A DNA stretch of 64,000 nucleotides from JACKAF01 sp041391485 (GTDB taxonomy: Bacteria; Bdellovibrionota; FAC87; UBA2466; JACKAF01), in the NCBI GenBank assembly GCA_041391485.1, contig JAWKNY010000011.1:1-64000 (forward strand), given 5' to 3'. This document shows positions 53,667-60,903 of the stretch, piece by piece (the first letter of the stretch is position 1; each line of letters opens with the position of its first letter). The notes beneath the pieces are model-generated. The model did no database searches, had not been told where the DNA came from, and saw nothing but the letters and a program-made list of their open reading frames with translations. The translations under genes were made by a program, and so were the position numbers.

Positions 53667-55899
53667 CTATGGTGCCTCTCGAACGAGAAAGGTATAGCTG
53701 TCATTCTCGCCGACGATAAGCATGACTGCAGGTAAGGATTCTGCTTTCATGTTATCAGCGAGAATAGTTAGAGCTGCAAGATCGTCGGCGCTTGCATTAC
53801 TCGGATGACTCTGCGGATGAGAGTGCCACTCCCCAACGTAAGACAGGTTGCTCAAGGTCCGTCTCTGAATCGATGTAATTTGGTCCCGGAGGCCCGCATA
53901 CCCACGAATGTACGATGTAGGCCATTCTATGCTGTCTGGCGGTGAGGGGAGCATATCTACCACATAAATGAGTTTACGATCATTGTCGAAGCTTCCCACC
54001 AAGACTCCACCGGTTTCATTCGGCAGGCGTGCGACTCGCTGCGCGAAAACCTTATCGAGAAATACCTGATCTGTGCGAATCTCCCAATCACCTTTAGCTA
54101 CTCGAATAACAGGCGCTGAAGCCAAGGTGCTACAGGTTACCTCCGTCGTCGCCTCGTTCACCCTCCAAACTGCAATCGTTGCATTTTCACTTCGGCAGAT
54201 ATTCTTTATTGCCCGACTACCAATGGCAGAGTGCATCGCCACAAGATCTTGGGCGATAACGGCTGTTACGTCTCGACATGTACGGGCATATCGAATGCGG
54301 GTGCCTTGATCGCCTAGGTGTCCGTCCAGGCTCGGCTCTGAGAGAATCTGCCTATAGTATTGCATTTCGAGAATATCTAAAGAAGTTGAGCGATCACTTG
54401 ATTCAGCAAGTAGCACAAGATCGGTGCCAGAAGGAGACAAAAACAGTGAACAGCGACGAGCCTTTGCTTCCGAGTCACATGCAAGATAGCGAGCCACGGC
54501 CACCGATGCTGACATGTCCAAAATGAGGTCCGCGCTGTCTAGCGCTGCGCTAACATCGGAAGCATTTTCCTTGGGATGAGTTACGTTCGCTACAATCCCT
54601 TTCGCTATTTGTGAACCACTTATTGTGTTGTTCGCCCATGCGCTCATCGCAGTAGCTTTACCCCAGCCTGCATAAATACCTGGCAAGGCATGACGGGCAC
54701 CATTGTGAGGAAGAAAAATGTCTTTATCTATCACCGTCCATTCGCCGAAGGCGGAACGAACCAGATTGTCAAAAACCTGAGAACCCAGCGCACCCATTCC
54801 GATCCCCACAATCTTGCCCGTATATCGCTCTACTTCGCCGTTACACAGGCCCGCCTGATTACGAGAGAGTTCGAAGATCGGGTTGAAAAGGCAGACAGGT
54901 AAATCCTTGGCTAAATATTCACGTGGTACCATCACGTAGCCAAGTTGCTGACCCTGGCGCTGCCAGACCCCGATCTTTTCTCCAATCGTCGCGAGTTCCT
55001 CCGAAATCATGAAAGCCCACGTACTCATTTTCTCGACAGGGCCGTTTACAATCCGTTGTAGCGGAACCGAAATGATCAACCAGAGGTATGTGTGATGGTG
55101 AGAGCGAATTTCATCGTTCTGCATCCACCCTTTCAAAATGCCTCTTAAGTGTTCTATGAGATCGAATTCAGCGGGAATTAGAAGGTCATGAAGATCCTGA
55201 AGTGACCTGGGGATAGAATGAATGAAGGTGGCCTGTTGGGCTGGTGTCCTGATGGGAACTGCGATTCCTTGTTTCTGAGGCGGTCTGTTTGTGGGGGCAT
55301 TGGGCACCTCCGACAAGAACATTACCTGGTGTCCTCCGTCCTCCCAGCCGTACAGATGAAGCGGCTTCAAAGTATCTCCCGAGGAAATCAGATCCTCAGG
55401 AATGATCAAGTTGAACGGCGAGAGCGGAAGTAGCGGTTCAAGCGGTTGATTCAGATCGTGTAGCGCACCCTTCTGCGGTAAGCTTACACCACTTCGGATT
55501 CGTTCAAGAAACCGAAGCGCGGTCCAATTGCGCTTTAGGTCGTCATAGTCATCCTCGTATAGGCAAAGGCTTCGCGGGAACTCTTCTATCTCCACATTGA
55601 TATGCGGTACGGCCGGAAAGTCTTTGCGGAGGGCAAGGACTTGTGGTGCTCTTTCGTCAATTTCGAAAACTCTACAGAGATTCGCCACGCCTGCGAATGT
55701 CATGCACGGTATGCTGGCCAAGTTCGACATCAACCTCCAAAACGATCGTCTCTGAGGCCCCACCACTCGACTGTCGGGATTCCACGAGGTGCGCCTCAAG
55801 GATGCAAGTTCGCCCTAATAGGGTTGCAAGTTTGATAGCCTTGTCGATCGAAAGCGACCGGCGGAAACCAGCACCCTTTGGCCTCAAAGTAACTCGCAT
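53667..55899 (-). CDS. E2-E1(ThiF)-JAB triple fusion (Cap2-Cap3-like), one apparent frameshift
   Basis: The main frame has 710 codons from 55799, but its first ~35 residues are out of register; the true N-terminus is a 75-codon frame starting at ATG 55899, which overlaps the MBL stop and passes into the main frame near 55690. Order: an E2-like UBC domain (ETIVLEVDVELG, KDFPAVPHINVEI, then SLCLYED with the presumed catalytic Cys, codon 55563-55565), a linker domain, a ThiF/E1 domain (IVGIGMGALGS near 54800 for ATP, VIDKDIFLPHNGARH) and a C-terminal JAB/MPN protease (ETGGVLVG; GEWHSHP then SADD, the HxH-X10-D JAMM site). One protein thus holds the conjugation and deconjugation activities split between Cap2 and Cap3 in type II CBASS. 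The modified target and any ubiquitin-like tag are unknown. Confidence 0.85.
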
Positions 55900-57026
55900 C
55901 CATCACGCGCCCGCTCTCGGTGCGGGCGCGTGATCACGCCCACCGCACCGATATTGAGATCCTTTTGGACTGTCGCTCCGGACACGTCAATGCGGATCAC
56001 AAGAGATCGCGGAGCTTTGCGTGTTGGATGCTCCATGGTAACCAGGAATTCTCCTCCAATTTTTCGAGCACATCGGCGATAAGCATTGGCGGCTTGAAAA
56101 TGCGGTGGTTGGACAGTTTCTATCGAATTTATAGGGTCGCTGGTGGACACAATGATCCCCCCTTGTTGGCCCTGTTCCAGGAGCCAGGCTACCTCAGGAA
56201 CCGGGATTGTCTCCTCTTTCCCTTTCTCATCGCTAAGTGAGAGATAACTGCAATGGTGCGGAAGTTTGAGAACGTCCCACTGAAGCCGTATTTCGTTTCC
56301 GTGGTATTTGGAGATTTGCACGATTTCCGATAGACATTCATGTGGGGTGTCAGCACCCAAAATGAAGCGAGTTTGTACCCCTTCTACACAAAATGTAGCC
56401 TGAAAAAATAGAGAACCGCTATTGCGATCCTGCAGAACGTCTCCGTCGCGATGGGCAAAAGGAGAATGAACGAAGAATTCTAGACCATCAGTTCCCAGCG
56501 AAAAGCCCGGCACTAGGTTCCCCGCATCAGTGATGAGGTGTCGGCGGGCTTCAACACTTAATCCCTCCTTTTCCAGCCACTCGCGCAGCAGTTCTGGCCG
56601 GGAAAACACCCTGATTCCGTAACCCCTTCTTAGACGGTGCCGGGCTTCCTGGCGAATTACTCGGTCATCCCCATCCAAACCCTCTTCGATGATCATCGCC
56701 GCAGGTACCCAGAGTTCCCGGATCTTAATGCGATCCTCGCTCTGGTAGGCCGCTGCATGATCAAAATAAAAAAAATCGGCCGCTCCTCGTACATGATCCG
56801 TGTCGGCGTGTGTGAATGCCACTACATCATAATCCTGGCGGTCAGCAGCAGCCAGGTCGTGTCTTAATTCCTTTGCAAGGTCAACACGGCAGTCCTCCCC
56901 GTCCTCGCCGCTCTTACAGTGAGCATAGTCGATGAGAATCTTCTTGCCGGTTTCACACAAATCAATTCGATAGCAGTCGGCATTACCCAGTGGGAAAAAG
57001 TTCAATTTAAACAAAAAGCCCCCCAA
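55884..57026 (-). CDS. ComEC-like metallo-beta-lactamase-fold hydrolase
   Basis: 380 residues; first gene of the operon. Metal motifs: FTHADTDHVRG (HxDxDH, 73-78), NSGSLFFQ, ILGADTP (Asp) and LKLPHHCSY (His). These match the extracellular-DNA-processing MBL domain of ComEC/Rec2 and related standalone nucleases or phosphodiesterases. No signal or membrane segment, so cytoplasmic. It overlaps the E2-E1-JAB gene by 16 bases. In type II CBASS a CD-NTase occupies a neighbouring place; none is seen here. Substrate (nucleic acid, cyclic nucleotide, other) is unknown. Confidence 0.85.
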   Translation of the reverse strand: MGGFLFKLNFFPLGNADCYRIDLCETGKKILIDYAHCKSGEDGEDCRVDLAKELRHDLAAADRQDYDVVAFTHADTDHVRGAADFFYFDHAAAYQSEDRIKIRELWVPAAMIIEEGLDGDDRVIRQEARHRLRRGYGIRVFSRPELLREWLEKEGLSVEARRHLITDAGNLVPGFSLGTDGLEFFVHSPFAHRDGDVLQDRNSGSLFFQATFCVEGVQTRFILGADTPHECLSEIVQISKYHGNEIRLQWDVLKLPHHCSYLSLSDEKGKEETIPVPEVAWLLEQGQQGGIIVSTSDPINSIETVQPPHFQAANAYRRCARKIGGEFLVTMEHPTRKAPRSLVIRIDVSGATVQKDLNIGAVGVITRPHRERARDGCELL

Positions 57027-57075
57027 TGATGTTTTCTAGTGCGAATGACACCATCACACTGTGTTGAATTCCATT

Positions 57076-57135
57076 CCTAATTTAGTATATTTAGGGAGTG
57101 GATAGAGTCAACAAAAATAGGAACTAGATATCCTA
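57076..57135. promoter_or_regulatory. Two inverted repeats in divergent promoter
   Basis: CCTAA (57076-57080) with TTAGG (57091-57095), and TAGGA (57118-57122) with TCCTA (57131-57135), lie in the 127-base gap between the MBL operon and the XRE-type repressor gene. The shared TAGG/CCTA core makes them candidate operators for that repressor. Confidence 0.45.
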
Positions 57136-57153
57136 ATACAGGAAGGCGGTCCC

Positions 57154-57534
57154 ATGGACATTTTCATTTTTGTAGGATCTCGAATACGGGAATTCCGAAC
57201 GAGGTTTGGGGGAAAGGGGCTCACACAGGAGGCGCTGGCTGAGAAAATGGCAGTCAGTACCAATACCATTTCTCGCTGGGAAACAGCTACGTACCAACCA
57301 AGTCTTCAGGATTTGGATAAGTTAGCCCGGGTTCTGGGTGAAAGAATTTCGAGCTTTTTTCCACCTGAGCACGAGCTAAACGCTGATGAGCCTCTCTCCG
57401 CTCTTCTCCGGAGTGCGAGAGACCTCGATCCTCATGACCTTGAGGAGTTGCGGAGGTACGCGGAGTTTCGCCGAGCAAGCTCCTTCTATCCCAAACGGCG
57501 ACGCGGTCGCGCTTCCGGAGCGGCGGGAGAATGA
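57154..57534 (+). CDS. XRE-family repressor (CapH-like position)
   Basis: 126 residues. A textbook HTH: LTQEALAEKMAVSTNTISRWE plus PSLQDLDKLARVL (about residues 23-61). The C-terminal half is acidic then ends in an Arg-rich tail. Its stop overlaps the start of an HEXXH protease gene (ATGA). HTH repressor plus ImmA-like protease is the arrangement of CapH-CapP, which control many CBASS operons, and also of phage-type ImmR-ImmA. Divergent from the MBL/E2-E1-JAB/patatin operon. Confidence 0.85.
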   Translation: MDIFIFVGSRIREFRTRFGGKGLTQEALAEKMAVSTNTISRWETATYQPSLQDLDKLARVLGERISSFFPPEHELNADEPLSALLRSARDLDPHDLEELRRYAEFRRASSFYPKRRRGRASGAAGE

Positions 57535-58139
57535 GAGCGGCTTATTATGCCCAAATGAAAGAGCTGGCTCAGGAAGTTCGGCGGGAGCACGATCTAGTCA
57601 GCCCAAGGGTAACTCGTTCCGACCTGCGCAAGATCTATAAGTCTCAGGGCATCAAGATTGATTACTGGCCTCACCGTTTCAAGGGCTTGCGGGGGCCTAT
57701 TTCAACGACAAACTGGGTCCTACCGTCATGATTGCTAAGGGACTTCCTGATGATCCAACCATATTCACGTTGGGGCACGAACTAAAGCACCATTTGGTTG
57801 ACCGAGACCTTGGCGTGTCCTTCTGCTGACGTCTCCAACGAACGGAATCACATTGAGATCGGAGCCGAAGTTTTCGCAGCAGAACTAATCTTTCCGGAAG
57901 ACTCCTTCAGCGAAACACTTCTCCAAATGGGAGTTGAGCAAGGAAAATGCTCGGCCGACGACATAGTACGGCTAAAGCGAGATACGAAGACTACTTTGAG
58001 CTACACCGGACTAGCAAAACGAGCGATGAGGCTTGGCTTTTCTCCATCCGGGTCCCTCCAAAGTATTCGGTGGAAGAAGCTGGAAGAACAGCTATATGGT
58101 GTACCATTTTACAAACGAAGACTTCGCCCTTTTAGGTGA
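57531..58139 (+). pseudogene. ImmA/IrrE-type zinc metalloprotease (CapP-like position), frameshifted
   Basis: Starts in the repressor's stop. IKIDYWPHRFKGLRG, then in a second frame AYFNDKLGPTVMIAKGLP and TLGHELKHHLV with the HEXXH zinc site, then in a third IEIGAEVFAAELIFPEDSF (the downstream Glu ligand region, typical E-x2-A-x-x-FA-x-LL-P pattern). The first break is repaired by one more G in a G5 run near 57690; the second lies near 57825. Product about 205 residues. Would cleave the adjacent repressor to switch on target genes. Confidence 0.8.
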
Positions 58140-58376
58140 GGCTGCTTACGGGAAAACTTCGGGAAGAAACGATCTGAGCCCCGGTTTTTCAAGTGAGAAG
58201 AACCAGACACAGGAATCACGCCGAAGCGTTCGAGTTTATTTGTTTTTCGTCGAAGTAATTGGCCTTTTTGATTTTGCTCAAAAAGGTAGGGGGCGGATTG
58301 GGAAGCTGATGGCCTAAGAAATCACGGAACAACGATTTGGCGTCCAACTTCCCTCTCGCTGGATAAGGTAGGCTAG

Positions 58377-58514
58377 TTACCTTTGCGGGCCAATTCTTGG
58401 TGTTGGTGATTCCAACACATCCGCAACACTACTGAGCGCACCCTTGGGATCTGAGAAAAACAGCGCAACAGCCGCCAAGAACATCAGCGCTCCAATGAAT
58501 TCTAGAATTTTCAT
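58377..58514 (-). CDS. 45-residue single-pass membrane peptide
   Basis: A small ORF with start ATG 58514, preceded at good distance by TTAGGAGTAAC. The product starts MKILEFIGALMFLAAVALFF, one transmembrane helix, followed by a short polar tail ending PRIGPQR. It lies 30 bases after the stop of an HTH gene on the same strand, so the two form a likely operon. Toxin-like or regulatory roles are both possible. No homologue is recalled. Confidence 0.55.
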   Translation of the reverse strand: MKILEFIGALMFLAAVALFFSDPKGALSSVADVLESPTPRIGPQR

Positions 58515-58544
58515 GGTCGTTACTCCTAAAGATAAAGATGGTTT

Positions 58545-58886
58545 CTACTGCCCCAAAAAGGCCATCAGAACTGAATGAATGGTCCTCAGTTTCGAGTCGT
58601 CCAGCTTTTGGAGGAGATTCATGCAGTCATCCTTCACGCTGACAATGGGGACCTCCGCTCCCGCGAGATACCGGTCAAACTCCTCTCTTGAGCATTCGTA
58701 GGCCCTAAGAAACTCAGCCAGCCGCTCCTCGGAGATGTCCATCCTGCCATTTTCATAGTGCCCCACCGCTGCGTCTGAGATCCCGCACCTCCTGCCCGCC
58801 GCCCTCTGGGAGATTCCTCTGGAGACTCGGACGTAGCGAAGGACCCTCGCTTTCTGGGTGATTATTTTCTTACTGCTTCGTTTCAT
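58545..58886 (-). CDS. HTH (XRE-type) transcriptional regulator
   Basis: 113 residues. HTH RVSRGISQRAAGRRCGISDAA, then VGHYENGRMDISEERLAEFLRAY, followed by a C-terminal helical tail (CMNLLQKLDDSKLRTIHSVLMAFLG) that could dimerise. The upstream region carries two CTAGG-N3-CCTAG palindromes, likely its operators. A 45-residue membrane peptide is encoded directly downstream. Confidence 0.82.
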   Translation of the reverse strand: MKRSSKKIITQKARVLRYVRVSRGISQRAAGRRCGISDAAVGHYENGRMDISEERLAEFLRAYECSREEFDRYLAGAEVPIVSVKDDCMNLLQKLDDSKLRTIHSVLMAFLGQ

Positions 58887-58917
58887 CGCGCATTTCCTTT
58901 CTCAAATGCGCTCTCAG

Positions 58918-58966
58918 GTCTAGGCACCCTAGTCCCCGTAATTTCATGAGGCTAGGGTGCCTAGAC
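58918..58966. promoter_or_regulatory. Paired palindromic operators CTAGG-N3-CCTAG
   Basis: Sites at 58920-58932 (CTAGG-CAC-CCTAG) and 58952-58964 (CTAGG-GTG-CCTAG), mutually inverted, centres 32 bases apart (about three helical turns). Extended arms of 15 bases (58918-58932, 58952-58966) are perfect inverted repeats, so a hairpin is also possible. They lie 31-80 bases upstream of the HTH gene start. Confidence 0.65.
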
Positions 58967-59121
58967 ATTGAAACGGCCGATTTTTTACGATGCTTTGCAA
59001 GGTAAGACAAAAGTAAGACAGCGAATGTAATATTCGGTGATGGTGGGTAATGGTCACCGAACCCGTGCCCCCGTAAACACCTAAAACCATTGGTTTGTGA
59101 TTTTGATTATTTAAGAGATTT

Positions 59122-60450
59122 GGGTCTTCTCGGCTGGGTGTGGGAGGCAGGGCATAAAAAAAGGGCAATCACTGCTCTCTTGGTAAGATTTAGGTGTCTA
59201 AAGCCTTAAATCATTACAGGAGAGCCAGAATGCCCTTTCGAAGAGTATCGCACAGCCTTCTATTGCCGGAACTAGAATTAACAGGAACCTGGAGAAAAAG
59301 TCTTAACCGAGGCTTTAATTGCAGGAAAACGAGTGATTTTGAGGTCTGCCCCAAGTGTGCCACGGTTTGTCGAAGTATCTATGACCACAGGCTGATTCGG
59401 GTCCGGGATGCGCCACTGCGCAACCACGCGGTGACTTTGACCATCCGCAAGAGGCGTTTTTTCTGTAAAAAGTGCAAGAAACCTTTCATGGAGCCGGTCT
59501 CAGGCATTGCCAAAGGCAAACGCACCACTCAGCGCTATCGTGCTCACCTGCTCTGGGCGTGTGAGAATTTCACAGACCTAAACCGCGTGAGAACTAATCT
59601 GCGCTGCTCCAGTGGCTTTTTGTACGAAGCGCTCTACGAGCAGCTGGAACTAAAACGCAGAACAAGGCTCTATCCGTGGCCCTCAGTCCTGGGTATCGAC
59701 GAGCACTCTTTTGCCAGAAACCGCTTTGGCAGAACTGAATTTGCCTCCATTATCGTCGACTATCGCAACAAGAGGGTCTTTGACCTTGTGAAAGGCAGAA
59801 GCTCTGGAGAGCTGTCCGCAGCTCTCTCTCACATCGAAGGCAGGGAAAACGTAAGAGCCGTCATCGTGGATCTCTCGGATCCCTTTAAAAACTTTGCGAG
59901 AGACTTTTTCCCAAACGCCCAAATCATTGCCGATAAATTCCACGTCCTGCGACTCCTAAACCCAACGCTCAACAAAAGGCGAACCGCCATTACCGGAGAC
60001 CGCAGAACACTGCCCATCCGGCGGCTGCTATTGCGCAACGGGAAAAAACTCGAGTACTTCCAAAGACGGGCGCTGCACCAGTGGCTCGACCTGCACCCGG
60101 AACTCAGAGAAATCTACCACTGGAAAGAAGCACTCCACGGCTTTTACCGCGTCCATGGATACCATCGGGCGGCAAGCGTACTCACCCGCATGACCGACGC
60201 CATGGCCCTCTCAAAACTCCCCGAAATAAAAACCCTCAGACGCACGCTCATGCGCTGGAGAAAGGAAATACTTGGCTACTTTAAACGCAGGCTGACAAAC
60301 GGCAGAACCGAGGGGTACAACAATCTCGCAAAGCTCATCCAGAGGCGGGCCTTCGGATATAAGAGCTTTGAAAACTACAGGCTGAGACTTCTAAATGCTT
60401 GTGCCTGAATGCTTTTTTGGGATTACCCACACCGAAACGAGAAGAACCCC
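59122..60450 (+). mobile_element. ISL3-family insertion sequence
   Basis: About 1.33 kb with a single transposase gene. Imperfect terminal inverted repeats: left GGGTCTTCTCGGCTGGGTGTGGG from 59122, right end reading inward GGGTTCTTCTCGTTTCGG then TGTGGG to 60450. The GG(G/C)TCTTC-like start is typical for ISL3. I could not find a matching 8-base target duplication next to these ends, so exact borders are uncertain. Inserted between the HTH/small-peptide operon and tRNA-Tyr. Confidence 0.78.
59230..60408 (+). CDS. ISL3-family transposase
   Basis: Start at ATG 59230 after AGGAG; a GTG at 59194 is in frame but lacks a ribosome site. 392 residues. N-terminal zinc-finger pairs CPKC and CKKC (KTSDFEVCPKCATVC; FFCKKCKKPF), an HTH region, and the DDE core: LGIDEHSF (Asp), IVDLSDPFKNFARDFFP and IIADKFHVLR (Asp), and RTEGYNNLAKLIQRRAFGY (Glu). 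All expected blocks are intact, so the element may be active. Confidence 0.93.
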   Translation: MPFRRVSHSLLLPELELTGTWRKSLNRGFNCRKTSDFEVCPKCATVCRSIYDHRLIRVRDAPLRNHAVTLTIRKRRFFCKKCKKPFMEPVSGIAKGKRTTQRYRAHLLWACENFTDLNRVRTNLRCSSGFLYEALYEQLELKRRTRLYPWPSVLGIDEHSFARNRFGRTEFASIIVDYRNKRVFDLVKGRSSGELSAALSHIEGRENVRAVIVDLSDPFKNFARDFFPNAQIIADKFHVLRLLNPTLNKRRTAITGDRRTLPIRRLLLRNGKKLEYFQRRALHQWLDLHPELREIYHWKEALHGFYRVHGYHRAASVLTRMTDAMALSKLPEIKTLRRTLMRWRKEILGYFKRRLTNGRTEGYNNLAKLIQRRAFGYKSFENYRLRLLNACA

Positions 60451-60463
60451 AAATACTTAGAAA

Positions 60464-60545
60464 TGGAGAGGGGAGGATTCGAACCTCCGAAGGCGGAGCC
60501 GTCAGATTTACAGTCTGATCCCTTTGGCCACTCGGGAACCTCTCC
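60464..60545 (-). tRNA. tRNA-Tyr (anticodon GTA)
   Basis: 82 bases with acceptor stem GGAGAGG/CCTCTCC, anticodon loop CTGTAAA between TCAGA and TCTGA, a long variable arm (class II) and T-arm GGTTCGAATCC. CCA is not encoded. It lies just after the insertion sequence. Confidence 0.95.
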
Positions 60546-60555
60546 ATAAGGCCAG

Positions 60556-60571
60556 CCTGTCGTGCGACAGG
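60556..60571. repeat. Perfect palindrome CCTGTCGTGCGACAGG
   Basis: Palindrome with a two-base centre in the 64-base spacer between tRNA-Thr and tRNA-Tyr. Shares its core with the palindrome at 47021. Might be a tRNA-processing or terminator-like hairpin, or a dispersed repeat. Confidence 0.5.
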
Positions 60572-60609
60572 TTATGTGGACTAAAACAGTCCTGGGATGG
60601 ACCCAAAAC

Positions 60610-60685
60610 TGGAGCCGGCGATGGGACTCGAACCCGCGACCTACTGATTACAAATCAGTTGCTCTACCAACTGAGCTACGCCGGC
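60610..60685 (-). tRNA. tRNA-Thr (anticodon TGT)
   Basis: 76 bases including encoded CCA. Acceptor GCCGGCG/CGCCGGC, D-arm GCTCAGTTGGTAGAGC, anticodon loop TTTGTAA between ACTGA and TCAGT, T-arm GCGGGTTCGAGTCCC-like. Same strand as tRNA-Tyr and first in the pair. Confidence 0.96.
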
Positions 60686-60903
60686 TAAAGGCGTAAACAT
60701 ATTGTTAATTATGCTGATTTGACAAGCTTCAACTGCACCGGGCCATTAGGCCAGTAAAGTCGGGAGCTAAAGACACACGCCTTCGGGGCCTTTAGGAGCT
60801 TTTTGGTTTCTTGCTAGTCTGCGACCCAGACTCGGTAGTAACACACGCGGCCACCTCATATATAGGATCGCGTTTCATAGTGACCGGTCAGGGCCCTCTG
60901 TGG

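Noticed and set aside
58140..58320. Continuation ORF after the ImmA-like gene
   Set aside because: Composition and lack of start signals suggest non-coding read-through of another frame.
59114..60458. 8-bp target-site duplication for the ISL3 element
   Set aside because: Flanking octamers (AGAGATTT and AAATACTT) do not match at the proposed ends, so none is claimed.
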